Source: Gammaproteobacteria bacterium (lineage in GTDB: Bacteria > Pseudomonadota > Gammaproteobacteria > Enterobacterales > Alteromonadaceae). From it: a stretch of 6,524 nt of DNA. A model generated the notes under the pieces. It worked only from the letters and a program-made list of their open reading frames with translations. It made no database searches and was not told the DNA's origin. The stretch spans positions 1 to 6,524 of the forward strand of contig JAMCWV010000231.1 of the NCBI GenBank assembly GCA_023481025.1. The letters are read 5' to 3'. Position numbers and translations under genes: made by a program. Positions 1 to 6,524 of the stretch are shown one piece after another; within the stretch, counting starts at the first letter, position 1; each line of letters opens with the position of its first letter.

Positions 1-834
1 CCACAAGGCTTCACCGGTGCGCAAGTCGAGAGCGACTAACTCACCATTTTGCGCTGATAGGTACATAGTGCCACTGATGACTAAAGGCGTGCCATCGGCA
101 TCGACAATCCGTTCCAGTTCCGTTGAACCAGTTGGCGTTGCAATTCGCTCTTCCCAAGCTAGCTGGCCAGTTTGCGCAATTAACACCACCGCTTTTCCGG
201 TTGCACCACCGAACATCACGCCACCGCTGGAAATCACAGGCTGTGAGGTACCACGTAATGACAACAAAGACACGTCGTCTTCATGTTGCCACTGGAGCTC
301 ACCACTGCGCGCAGACAATGAAACAACGCGGCCATTGCCTAAATGGACAACCACACGGCCATCACCAACAGCAGGAGCAGCTAACACTTCACCAGGAACC
401 TTCTGTTCCCAAGCTATTTCACCTGTTTCATTATTAAACGCGTAGACTTTACCGTTCTCGGTACCCACAAATAATAGTGGGCCAGCAGCCGTTAAGCCAC
501 TAATACGCGCCGGTTCGCCTTTAAACCAACGGTTTAAAATGCCGCGACGACCACCAAGTTCTTGGCGCCAAATCGGACGGCCATCGGCCACGTTCAATGC
601 GACCACAGCACCATGACGATCAGCGACAAAGACTTTGTCGTCTTGCACCGCTGGACGTAACCGCGAGTAATGTTGCTGAATACCTGTTCCAACCCGAGTC
701 TGCCATTCAATGCGACCTTCCACTGACGTAGTGATTGGTTGCAATTCCGCATGGCGCGGGCCGTCATCAGAAGAAGAACAAGCAGCCAAAAGAGCTGTTG
801 CAGCGAACGCGGTTAGCCAACGTTTTAATACCAT
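1..834 (-). CDS. bamB: Outer membrane assembly lipoprotein BamB (partial, C-terminus outside window)
   Basis: Open frame from an ATG at 834 to the window edge: 278 codons without a stop, against about 392 residues in E. coli BamB, so roughly the last 115 are missing. The N-terminus is a lipoprotein signal: K4/R5, a hydrophobic run, then the lipobox LAAC with Cys19 as the lipidated residue. Ser at +2 fits outer-membrane sorting by Lol. The rest shows repeated beta-propeller strands of PQQ-like type (motifs such as GKVYAFNNETGEIAW and GELVALDLRTGEALW) and the BamB-typical RGTSQPV and TGSTELER segments. BamB is the periplasmic-facing scaffold of the BAM complex that inserts beta-barrel proteins. 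AGGA at 846-843, inside the end of yfgM, lies 8 bases before the ATG. The gap to the yfgM stop is 2 bases, so the two genes are surely co-transcribed. The identification is firm from sequence and context. Confidence 0.96.
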   Translation of the reverse strand, partial: MVLKRWLTAFAATALLAACSSSDDGPRHAELQPITTSVEGRIEWQTRVGTGIQQHYSRLRPAVQDDKVFVADRHGAVVALNVADGRPIWRQELGGRRGILNRWFKGEPARISGLTAAGPLLFVGTENGKVYAFNNETGEIAWEQKVPGEVLAAPAVGDGRVVVHLGNGRVVSLSARSGELQWQHEDDVSLLSLRGTSQPVISSGGVMFGGATGKAVVLIAQTGQLAWEERIATPTGSTELERIVDADGTPLVISGTMYLSAQNGELVALDLRTGEALW

Positions 835-836
835 TA

Positions 837-1454
837 TTATTGTCCTGCTAAATTGTCGATTTTCATTTGCAGAGCTTGTGATGCTGTTTCAGCTTGCTCT
901 GTTTGCGCTAGCAGGTACGACTCCCGTGCGGCGCTAAAGTTTCCGCGCGCGTGATGTAAATCGCCACGAATTTCTGCAACCAACCCTTTATAAGCGTTTT
1001 GACGAACTGCATTCAAGTGTGTTTCAGCTTCATCAAACTGACCCAGTTCAATCGCAATTCGTGCCATGCGGGTGCGCACTAAGCTTTTCAGCTCGTCTGA
1101 TTTCACTTCATTTAATGCTTGCTGAAGTTGGCTTTGGGCGCCATTGAAATCAGCAACTGAAACCAATTTTTGCGCAAGTTGTAAGCGAATTAAGCCGGCG
1201 TGCTCAGACCCAGCAACTTCATCTAATAGTTGCTCGGCAATGAGAATGCCCTCTTCCGCCGATGAGCGTTGTAATGTCTCTAACGCCTCTTGGTAAACCG
1301 CAGTGCGCGCTTGTGCCGCGGCAACTTGGTTATCTTGATACGTGCGCCAGCCGAATAATGAACCTAAACCAATGACGACACCGGCAATAATCCACGGGCC
1401 GTAAGTTTTAATAAACTTTTTAATCTCTTCGACTTGTTGATCTTCATGTTCCAC
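837..1454 (-). CDS. yfgM: YfgM, ancillary SecYEG translocon subunit (TPR-like membrane protein)
   Basis: A 205-residue protein (E. coli YfgM is about 206). A short charged cytoplasmic N-terminus is followed by one membrane segment at residues 21-36 (WIIAGVVIGLGSLFGW), then an all-helical, Ala/Leu/Gln-rich periplasmic domain of the TPR_21 type, ending MKIDNLAG like its relatives. In E. coli YfgM associates with SecYEG and the chaperone PpiD, and is thought to help hand secreted proteins to periplasmic chaperones. I chose the GTG at 1454. It sits 13 bases after the hisS stop, has an excellent Shine-Dalgarno (AAGAGGAAG) at the right distance, and gives an N-terminus aligned with E. coli. A longer reading from a TTG at 1478 would overlap hisS by 11 bases and lacks a ribosome site. 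Its position between hisS and bamB is the conserved one. Function is inferred from the family. Confidence 0.93.
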   Translation of the reverse strand: MEHEDQQVEEIKKFIKTYGPWIIAGVVIGLGSLFGWRTYQDNQVAAAQARTAVYQEALETLQRSSAEEGILIAEQLLDEVAGSEHAGLIRLQLAQKLVSVADFNGAQSQLQQALNEVKSDELKSLVRTRMARIAIELGQFDEAETHLNAVRQNAYKGLVAEIRGDLHHARGNFSAARESYLLAQTEQAETASQALQMKIDNLAGQ

Positions 1455-1460
1455 TGACTT

Positions 1461-1469
1461 CTTCCTCTT
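1461..1469 (-). promoter_or_regulatory. Shine-Dalgarno of yfgM that decides its start
   Basis: The minus strand reads AAGAGGAAG, overlapping the last two bases of the hisS stop codon. AGGA (1466-1463) ends 8 bases before the GTG at 1454, which is ideal spacing. The same bases lie inside the coding frame if the upstream TTG at 1478 were used, so this site argues for the GTG. Confidence 0.75.
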
Positions 1470-2751
1470 ATTTTGCAACCAAACTGGCCAGCACTTCGGT
1501 CAATTCCGTAAACGTTAATGTCTCTTGCGCAGTGTCTTGGCGCAGATATTTTACTGTAATCTGATTATTTTGCACTTCTTCGGTGCCCAAAATTAGCGCA
1601 ACTTGTGCACCACTTTGGTCTGCTTTTTTCATTTGCTTGGCAAACTTACCACCACCGCAGTGTAACATGACCCGCAGTCCTGCCATGTTATCACGTAACT
1701 TTTCTGCTAACCCTTGCGCTGGGATCTCAGCATCAGCCGTCGCCGCAAGAATATAGGCGTCCACTTCGCGTGGTAAAACTTGCTGGTCCAGCTGCTCAAG
1801 CATCAGAACTAGACGCTCAACGCCCATGGCAAAACCAACAGCGGGGGTTGCTTTGCCACCGAGTTGTTCCACTAAGCCATCGTAACGTCCACCAGCACAC
1901 ACAGTACCTTGAGCACCTAAACTTTCCGTTACCCACTCAAACACGGTGCGATTGTAATAATCAAGACCACGCACGAGACGCTCGTTATGAACGTACTGGA
2001 TACCCGCGGCGTCAAGGCGCGCACAAAGTTCAGCAAAATGTGTCCGTGACTCGTCATCCCAATACTCACTCAGCTTAGGCGCATCCGCGAGCATCTCCGC
2101 CATCGCCGGGTTTTTCGAATCGAGAATCCGCAATGGGTTGGTGTCTAAGCGGCGCACACTATCCTCGTCGAGTAATTCGAGGTGATCACGTAAATAGTTC
2201 GTGAGTGCCTGGCGATACTCGGCCCGGGCAGCATTAGACGCCAAGGAGTTTAATTCCAACGTTAAATAGTCGGTTAAACCAAGCTTTTTCCACAACCGCG
2301 CCGTCATCAAAATCAGTTCAGCGTCAATATCTGGGCCCTGCAAACCAAAGGTTTCCACCCCAACTTGATGGAACTGGCGATAACGTCCCTTCTGTGGGCG
2401 CTCGTGACGGAACATTGGGCCTGTATACCAAAGCCGACGCGTTTGGTTATACAACAAGCCATGCTCGTTACCAGCACGGACACAGCTTGCTGTGCCTTCC
2501 GGGCGTAAAGTCAGGCTGTCACCATTACGGTCGTTAAAGGTATACATTTCCTTTTCAACGATATCGGTCACTTCGCCAATGGAGCGTTTGAACAGATCGG
2601 TCTGCTCCACGATTGGCATGCGAATTTCGCTATAGCCATAACTGCTCACCAGATCACGAACCACTGCCTCAAAGTACTGCCAGCGGGCTGTTTGCTCAGG
2701 CAGAATGTCATTCATTCCGCGAATGGCTTGAATTTGCTTGGCCACCGTCAC
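1468..2751 (-). CDS. hisS: Histidine-tRNA ligase (HisRS)
   Basis: A 427-residue class II aminoacyl-tRNA synthetase (E. coli 424) that charges tRNA-His with histidine in the cytoplasm. Visible landmarks, in order: [12 protein letters not shown] at 7-18; TLRPEGTA at 81-88; the motif 2 block [16 protein letters not shown] at 114-129; the histidine-binding [15 protein letters not shown] at 259-273; CAGGRYDGL at 285-293; and motif 3 [13 protein letters not shown] at 304-316. The anticodon-binding domain follows from about residue 330. No ATG is available. The GTG at 2751 has AAGGA (2761-2757) 5 bases upstream. A second GTG at 2745 would give an N-terminus identical in register to E. coli (MAK...) but at 11-base spacing; the first is preferred. 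The gene follows a 113-base spacer with its own predicted promoter and a hairpin, and heads a tight hisS-yfgM-bamB unit. Nothing is missing from the catalytic core. Confidence 0.98.
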   Translation of the reverse strand: MTVAKQIQAIRGMNDILPEQTARWQYFEAVVRDLVSSYGYSEIRMPIVEQTDLFKRSIGEVTDIVEKEMYTFNDRNGDSLTLRPEGTASCVRAGNEHGLLYNQTRRLWYTGPMFRHERPQKGRYRQFHQVGVETFGLQGPDIDAELILMTARLWKKLGLTDYLTLELNSLASNAARAEYRQALTNYLRDHLELLDEDSVRRLDTNPLRILDSKNPAMAEMLADAPKLSEYWDDESRTHFAELCARLDAAGIQYVHNERLVRGLDYYNRTVFEWVTESLGAQGTVCAGGRYDGLVEQLGGKATPAVGFAMGVERLVLMLEQLDQQVLPREVDAYILAATADAEIPAQGLAEKLRDNMAGLRVMLHCGGGKFAKQMKKADQSGAQVALILGTEEVQNNQITVKYLRQDTAQETLTFTELTEVLASLVAK

Positions 2752-2765
2752 TTAATTCCTTGGTT

Positions 2766-2809
2766 AAAAAATGACGGCTGCTGAGCCAGTTGTTGGCCCG
2801 CGCCGTCAT
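2766..2809 (-). terminator. Terminator-like hairpin in the hisS leader (possible attenuator)
   Basis: On the minus strand an 8-bp perfect outer stem (ATGACGGC, 2809-2802, with GCCGTCAT, 2778-2771) encloses a further GC pair and an inner stem. The inner stem is GGGCCA (2799-2794) with TGGCTC (2788-2783), one G-T pair, around a 5-base loop ACAAC. The outer stem runs straight into a T-tract (2771-2766). This is the form of an intrinsic terminator, pointing toward hisS, and the hisS Shine-Dalgarno starts only 4 bases after it. It lacks a T-run on the other strand, so it works in one direction. It could end ispG transcripts, attenuate hisS, or be a partial terminator with read-through. The structure is visible; the role is inferred. 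Confidence 0.6.
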
Positions 2810-2829
2810 CTTAGTCAAACTGAAGGCTA

Positions 2830-2858
2830 ATTATACGTATTTCCGCAGCTGCGGTAAA
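2830..2858 (-). promoter_or_regulatory. Predicted sigma70 promoter for hisS-yfgM-bamB
   Basis: The minus strand has a consensus -10 TATAAT (2835-2830) and a -35-like TTTACC (2858-2853, 4 of 6 consensus matches) separated by exactly 17 bases. The start of transcription would be near 2823, giving a leader of about 70 bases that contains the whole hairpin at 2809-2766 before the GTG at 2751. It lies just after the ispG stop, where an independent hisS promoter is sensible. Confidence 0.55.
2843..2854. promoter_or_regulatory. 12-bp perfect palindrome inside the hisS promoter
   Basis: CCGCAGCTGCGG is a perfect dyad. It covers the upstream part of the promoter spacer and the last two bases of the -35-like element, with AT-rich flanks that extend the symmetry imperfectly (ATTT on one side, AAAAT on the other). 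A protein bound here would block the predicted promoter. No known operator is recognised, so it may be an operator or a coincidence. Confidence 0.3.
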
Positions 2859-2864
2859 ATCTGC

Positions 2865-4001
2865 TTACTCGTCCAGTTGCTTAATTGCAATGGATTGCGC
2901 AGCACTTTCTTCGTCGCGAGCCGATTGCGCAATATAGTCACGTATTTGCGCTTCAAGGTCATCAACAATGTTATTGTTATCAATGCGCAGTTTTTGGCGC
3001 TGGCCATCTTTGTAGAAACCGCTTTTGTTCTTGGCGCCGGCTAGGCCAATGTGAGCCACCATGGCTTCACCCGGGCCGTTCACCACGCAACCAATCACTG
3101 ACACATCAAGCGGCACAACAATGTCTTCTAACCGCTGTTCAAGTGCGTTCACGGTCGCAATCACGTCAAACTCTTGGCGCGAACAGCTTGGGCAGGCAAT
3201 AAAATTAATCCCGCGGCTACGAATGCGCAGTGATTTCAAAATATCGAAACCAACCTTCACTTCTTCAACCGGGTCAGCCGCAAGAGAAACTCGCAACGTA
3301 TCACCAATCCCTTCGCTCAGCAGCATGCCAAGGCCAATCGCTGACTTCACCGCGCCGGCACGCGCGCCACCCGCTTCAGTAATGCCTAAGTGCAGCGGTT
3401 GTTCAATTTGCTGGGATAACAAACGATAGGCGTCAACCGCTAAGAAAACGTCTGACGCTTTCACACTGACTTTAAAGTTCTGAAAATCAAAACGGTCAAG
3501 AATATCCACGTGGCGCATGGCTGACTCAACCAACGCAGCCCCAGTTGGCTCGCCGTATTTTTCTTGAATGTCCTTTTCTAACGACCCTGCGTTCACGCCA
3601 ATGCGAATTGGAATGTTGCGGTCTTTGGCGGCGTCAACAACCGCGCGAATGCGGTCTTCGTGCCCTATGTTGCCCGGGTTAATGCGTAAACAATCAACCC
3701 CGTACTCGGCCACTTTCAACGCAATCCGGTAGTCAAAATGAATGTCAGCAACGAGCGGAACTGACACTTGCTGTTTAATCAGTTTAAAGGCTTCAGCCGC
3801 TTCCATGGTCGGTACCGACACCCGCACGATATCTGCACCAGCGGCAACAATCCGCTCAATCTGCGCTACTGTTGCTGCCACATCGGTCGTGAGGGTATTG
3901 GTCATTGACTGCACCGCAATTGGCGCGCCATCACCAATAGGAACTTGGCCGACGTAGATGCGACGAGTTTTTTTACGAACGATTGGAGATGGGTGGGTCA
4001 T
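2865..4001 (-). CDS. ispG: 4-hydroxy-3-methylbut-2-enyl diphosphate synthase (IspG/GcpE)
   Basis: A 378-residue protein (E. coli 372). It converts 2-C-methyl-D-erythritol 2,4-cyclodiphosphate to HMBPP in the penultimate step of the MEP isoprenoid pathway, using a 4Fe-4S cluster and flavodoxin electrons. The N-terminal TIM-barrel domain carries typical blocks ([10 protein letters not shown] at 27-36, [18 protein letters not shown] at 59-76, [11 protein letters not shown] at 103-113). The C-terminal domain carries the cluster ligands Cys270 and Cys273 ([11 protein letters not shown]) and Cys305 ([10 protein letters not shown]), with the catalytic-site Glu312, at the same numbers as in E. coli. 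The ATG at 4001 aligns with the E. coli start, but only a weak GAG-type ribosome site precedes it. It lies 36 bases after the rodZ stop with no terminator between, so it is probably co-transcribed with rodZ. The final 20 residues are a variable acidic tail. Confidence 0.98.
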   Translation of the reverse strand: MTHPSPIVRKKTRRIYVGQVPIGDGAPIAVQSMTNTLTTDVAATVAQIERIVAAGADIVRVSVPTMEAAEAFKLIKQQVSVPLVADIHFDYRIALKVAEYGVDCLRINPGNIGHEDRIRAVVDAAKDRNIPIRIGVNAGSLEKDIQEKYGEPTGAALVESAMRHVDILDRFDFQNFKVSVKASDVFLAVDAYRLLSQQIEQPLHLGITEAGGARAGAVKSAIGLGMLLSEGIGDTLRVSLAADPVEEVKVGFDILKSLRIRSRGINFIACPSCSRQEFDVIATVNALEQRLEDIVVPLDVSVIGCVVNGPGEAMVAHIGLAGAKNKSGFYKDGQRQKLRIDNNNIVDDLEAQIRDYIAQSARDEESAAQSIAIKQLDE

Positions 4002-4037
4002 GGTTTTACTGCTCTAAAAGGAAATGGGTTGAACCAA

Positions 4038-5150
4038 TTACTCTGCCGGAAGCTGGAAGCGGGCTACCCGGCCGCCGCTGAACTGACTTAAATCGACTTT
4101 CTGACCTTGGAAATAAACGTCAACAACACTCGGAGCTCCAAGCGTTAACTGATACGGTGCGGTGCTATTAAGTGGCATCACATGGTCGGTAACTTTCACA
4201 CCAAAGGCAATTGCTTCACCGTCGGCATCTTCAATTCGAACCCAACTGTCACCACGAAAAACTAAAACTAATTCATTGTCACGAATGACACTGTCGAGCG
4301 AACTCTCTGCCGTGTTGGTCGCAGCTGTGCGCTCTGCTGGTGAGGATGACTGTGGCGTTGACTCTCGAGTGGTAGGCTGCTGAGTTTGCTGCGTTGCTGA
4401 CGTGGTCGGCGTCGTATTCGTTGTCACAACTGCTTCGTTCTCGCGCTCTGGCGCTGAAACCGCAACGTCTTCACTTACTGAGGAATCGCTCATTGAGGAA
4501 TCACTTACACCGTCAGCGTTTTGTTCGTTAGACGTCAATGAAGAAGCGGCCATGCCTTCGTCGACTTCGCCGCGTAAATCACCACCACTGACGTCTTGAC
4601 GCCACTCACTATCGGCGCTGTTATAACTCTCAGCGTCTGGATTCGCCGTCACCATAGTGGCAGTTTGCTGCGTTTGTGCCGGCGTGACCGCGCTTTGACC
4701 ATTGCCATTTTTGTCTTCAACAAATTGCTGCCAAACGAAAACAGCAACCGAAGCAATTAAGAGCAACACAATCACCCAAGTGATCAACATCAAACGGTTG
4801 TCTTGGCTTTCAATACTGGTTTTGCGCGAAAAACTTTGCATCGTACTCAACTCGGGCTCTTCTGCTCCACGAGTCCGCTTGTACGCTTCCATAATGTCCG
4901 CTTCAGGAATTTGCACTAACTTCGCGTAAGCCCGCAGATAGCCACGGACATAAGTGCTCGTTGAACCGTCGAGTTTATCGGCCTCAAGCTCATGAATGAG
5001 CTGTTGGCGCAATCGCAAGCGGTCGGCCACTTGAAGTACCGTCATACCTGCCGCTTCACGTGCAGCTTTCAGAAGCTCACCAGAAGTCGGTAGAGCAGAT
5101 TCGGCTACATCCTCTTGTTGTTGTTCTGTGTCGTCGTTTAATTGAGTCAT
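4038..5150 (-). CDS. rodZ: Cytoskeletal/cell-shape protein RodZ
   Basis: A 370-residue bitopic inner-membrane protein (E. coli about 337). A cytoplasmic Xre-like helix-turn-helix domain lies at about 24-90 (GELLKAAREAAGMTVLQVADRL ... STYVRGYLRAYAKLV), the part that binds MreB in known RodZ. Next come a basic stretch, one membrane segment at 119-142 (MLITWVIVLLLIASVAVFVW), and a periplasmic linker of about 140 residues very rich in Ser, Thr, Gln, Glu and Asp. A C-terminal beta domain of the DUF4115 type follows at about 292-368 (ELVLVFRGDSWVRIEDADGE, VDVYFQGQKVDLS). RodZ connects MreB filaments to the elongation machinery and keeps rod shape. The ATG at 5150 has AGG 5 bases upstream. The HTH is a protein-binding module here, so this should not be read as a transcription factor. 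The gap from rlmN is 57 bases. The linker holds a short tandem duplication. Confidence 0.95.
   Translation of the reverse strand: MTQLNDDTEQQQEDVAESALPTSGELLKAAREAAGMTVLQVADRLRLRQQLIHELEADKLDGSTSTYVRGYLRAYAKLVQIPEADIMEAYKRTRGAEEPELSTMQSFSRKTSIESQDNRLMLITWVIVLLLIASVAVFVWQQFVEDKNGNGQSAVTPAQTQQTATMVTANPDAESYNSADSEWRQDVSGGDLRGEVDEGMAASSLTSNEQNADGVSDSSMSDSSVSEDVAVSAPERENEAVVTTNTTPTTSATQQTQQPTTRESTPQSSSPAERTAATNTAESSLDSVIRDNELVLVFRGDSWVRIEDADGEAIAFGVKVTDHVMPLNSTAPYQLTLGAPSVVDVYFQGQKVDLSQFSGGRVARFQLPAE
4477..4506 (-). repeat. 15-base tandem duplication in the RodZ linker
   Basis: Two adjacent 15-base units, sharing the core TGAGGAATC on the plus strand, encode back-to-back SDSSM and SDSSV within residues 217-226. 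The copies differ at four bases. The repeat stays in frame in a low-complexity linker, and is probably a replication-slippage product tolerated because the linker is disordered. Confidence 0.6.
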
Positions 5151-5207
5151 GGTTGCCTGAGATAAAGTTTGCTAATGCTTTCCGTCGCAAAAAGAAAGAC
5201 TCCAGAG

Positions 5208-6344
5208 CTAACTGACCATATTAACCTTAATCGGTTCCCCAGATTTTTGTTTTTGTTGTCGTTTCAGTAACCGTTTGGTGCGGTCGACCACGTCGCCGAC
5301 AAGCTGTCCGCATGCCGCGTCAATATCGTCACCTCGAGTTTTCCTTACGATAACGGTATATCCGTAATCCATCAACACTTTTGAGAAACGATCAATTCGA
5401 GAATTACTAGAACGACCGTAATCTGACCCCGGGAATGGATTAAATGGGATTAAATTAATTTTGCTCGGCGTGTCCTTCAGGACCTTCGCCAGCTGGTGCG
5501 CTTGGTCGGTTGAATCATTAATGTGATCCAACATCACGTATTCCACCGTGACCTTCGACTGCGCTTTTGAGTTTTCGACATATCGGCGTGATGACGCCAA
5601 AAACTCTTCAATTGGGTACTTTTTATTAATCGGCACGATCTCATCGCGCAATTCATTGGTTGGCGCATGCAAAGAAATCGCCAACGCCACGTCAATTTGG
5701 TCACGCAGCTTGTCAAGCGCCGGTACGACACCCGAAGTACTTAACGTCACTCGCCGTTTTGACAGGCCGAAACCAAAATCTTCCAGCATCAATTCCATCG
5801 CTGGTACCACGTTCTTCACGTTCAGCAGAGGCTCGCCCATGCCCATCATCACCACGTTGGTGACCGCTTTCACATTGGTTTCACCAAATGGCCCGAGCAA
5901 TTTGTTCACGCGCCAAACCTGGCCGATAATCTCCGACACCGTCAAGTTGCGGTTAAAACCTTGCTGCCCAGTTGAGCAGAACGTACATTCAAGCGCACAA
6001 CCCACCTGCTTCCTAACACACAGAGTCGCGCGGTCATCCTCTGGAATCCAAACCGACTCCACTTCCTGACCGTCTTCAAGCTCCATCGCAAACTTAATTG
6101 TACCATCGGCCGATTGCTGCTGAGTTTTAATCACCGGCGCTTTCACTTCCGCCACTTCTTTCAGTTTCGCACGCAATGCTTTGTTGAGGTTCGTCATATC
6201 ATCGAAATCATCGATGCAGTAATGATACAACCACTTCATCACCTGATCCGCACGAGACGGCTTCTCGCCTAAGTCAGCAAAGAAATCACGCATCCCCTGC
6301 CGATTTAAGTCGAGTAAATTAATCTTTTTGGTTTCGGTTGTCAT
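5208..6344 (-). CDS. rlmN: Dual-specificity 23S rRNA/tRNA adenine-C2 methyltransferase RlmN
   Basis: A 378-residue radical-SAM enzyme (E. coli 384) that makes 2-methyladenosine at 23S rRNA A2503 and at position 37 of some tRNAs. An N-terminal RNA-binding region (1-95) leads into the core. The 4Fe-4S motif CxxxCxxC is Cys116, Cys120 and Cys123 ([19 protein letters not shown]). GMGEPLLN at 168-175 is the SAM-binding segment. Cys345 in [12 protein letters not shown] is the methyl-carrying cysteine and Cys109 matches another conserved cysteine. LSTSGVVP at 201-208 and [11 protein letters not shown] at 224-234 are also family marks. These residues indicate RlmN; Cfr is a related family, but the housekeeping location and the E. 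coli-like sequence favour RlmN. The ATG at 6344 has GAGG 8 bases upstream. The gene follows the ndk terminator, so it should have its own promoter, which I could not place with confidence. Confidence 0.97.
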   Translation of the reverse strand: MTTETKKINLLDLNRQGMRDFFADLGEKPSRADQVMKWLYHYCIDDFDDMTNLNKALRAKLKEVAEVKAPVIKTQQQSADGTIKFAMELEDGQEVESVWIPEDDRATLCVRKQVGCALECTFCSTGQQGFNRNLTVSEIIGQVWRVNKLLGPFGETNVKAVTNVVMMGMGEPLLNVKNVVPAMELMLEDFGFGLSKRRVTLSTSGVVPALDKLRDQIDVALAISLHAPTNELRDEIVPINKKYPIEEFLASSRRYVENSKAQSKVTVEYVMLDHINDSTDQAHQLAKVLKDTPSKINLIPFNPFPGSDYGRSSNSRIDRFSKVLMDYGYTVIVRKTRGDDIDAACGQLVGDVVDRTKRLLKRQQKQKSGEPIKVNMVS

Positions 6345-6384
6345 ACTGGCGACCTCATACTTACCTTATTCTTACACTTCTGGC

Positions 6385-6410
6385 AAAAAAGGGGCTTCGC
6401 GCCCCTTTTT
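6385..6410 (-). terminator. Intrinsic terminator downstream of ndk
   Basis: GGGGC and GCCCC (6391-6395 and 6401-6405) form a stem around a 5-base loop, extended by A-T pairs and flanked by A6 (6385-6390) and T5 (6406-6410). On the minus strand it ends in T6, about 70 bases after the ndk stop. The symmetric A and T runs make it potentially bidirectional. It separates ndk from rlmN. Confidence 0.88.
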
Positions 6411-6479
6411 CTTAGCTTGTTACAGCTTTTATTCAGCTTGCTAATGCTCAATTATAGCGCTTTCACGCTAAAAAATCGC

Positions 6480-6524
6480 TTAGCGAGTACGTGCACACAC
6501 TTCTTCGTCAGAGAAGAAGTACGC
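6480..6524 (-). CDS. ndk: Nucleoside diphosphate kinase, C-terminal end only
   Basis: The minus strand from the window edge reads AYFFSDEEVCARTR and then TAA (6482-6480). This matches the C-terminus of Ndk (E. coli ends AYFFGEGEVCPRTR), the kinase that balances NTP and dNTP pools using ATP. Only 14 codons are in the window; the catalytic histidine and the rest lie beyond it. The call rests on the short match plus the conserved ndk-rlmN neighbourhood and the terminator after it. Confidence 0.9.
   Translation of the reverse strand, partial: AYFFSDEEVCARTR

Noticed and set aside
2708..2809. A 33-codon frame starting with ATG at the base of the hisS leader hairpin, considered as a leader peptide with His codons.
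   Set aside because: It has no Shine-Dalgarno, only two scattered His codons, and runs into hisS in another frame. It lacks the run of His codons expected of classical his-type attenuation.
4108..5080. The RodZ helix-turn-helix read as a DNA-binding transcription regulator.
   Set aside because: The single membrane segment, the C-terminal DUF4115-type domain and the neighbourhood identify RodZ, whose HTH fold binds MreB.
5161..5190. A possible rodZ promoter in the rlmN-rodZ gap (TTGCGA, 18 bases, TTTATC).
   Set aside because: The -10 is poor, and the transcription start would fall about 4 bases before the rodZ ATG, leaving no room for the ribosome site.
5548..6069. A 173-codon plus-strand open frame opposite rlmN, and similar plus-strand frames over hisS, ispG, rodZ and bamB.
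   Set aside because: They lie antisense to strongly conserved genes, show no recognisable domains and have biased composition typical of shadow frames.
5169..6448. An 11-base word (TTGCTAATGCT) shared by the rlmN-rodZ gap (5169-5179) and the ndk-rlmN gap (6438-6448).
   Set aside because: Several shared 11-mers are expected by chance in a window of this size, and the flanks do not match.

Overview
The window is a compact, conserved gammaproteobacterial housekeeping locus. All genes lie on the minus strand, so transcription runs from high to low coordinates. In that direction the order is ndk (only its last 14 codons), rlmN, rodZ, ispG, hisS, yfgM and bamB (cut by the window start at residue 278). 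This matches the E. coli-type ndk-rlmN-rodZ-ispG-hisS-yfgM-bamB neighbourhood; der would be expected next, outside the window. Protein similarity to E. coli is high over HisS, IspG and RlmN. Intermediate GC and divergent RodZ and BamB N-termini suggest a non-enteric gammaproteobacterium, perhaps of the Alteromonadales/Idiomarinaceae kind. That placement is an impression from the sequence, not a search result.

Layout, in transcription order: the ndk 3' end (6524-6480) is followed by a clear GC-hairpin/T-tract terminator (6410-6385). rlmN (6344-5208) encodes the radical-SAM adenine-C2 methyltransferase acting on 23S rRNA and tRNA. After only 57 bases comes rodZ (5150-4038), a bitopic cytoskeletal adaptor for MreB; many relatives carry the pilus lipoprotein gene pilF/pilW in this position. 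ispG (4001-2865) encodes a 4Fe-4S enzyme of the MEP isoprenoid pathway. A 113-base spacer follows, holding a good sigma70-like promoter with a 12-bp palindrome in its spacer and, downstream, a strong terminator-like hairpin just ahead of the hisS ribosome binding site. Then come hisS (2751-1468), yfgM (1454-837) and bamB (834-1), packed with gaps of 13 and 2 bases.

The genes share no single pathway. They cover translation fidelity (rlmN, hisS), isoprenoid precursors for lipid carriers and quinones (ispG), cell-shape control (rodZ) and envelope protein biogenesis (yfgM at the Sec translocon, bamB in the BAM complex). The spacing suggests two transcriptional segments: rlmN-rodZ-ispG, and hisS-yfgM-bamB with its own promoter and possibly a leader attenuator.

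I found no mobile element, CRISPR array, RNA gene or novel gene cassette. The most interesting signal is the hisS leader. No stretch above 300 bases lacks a gene.
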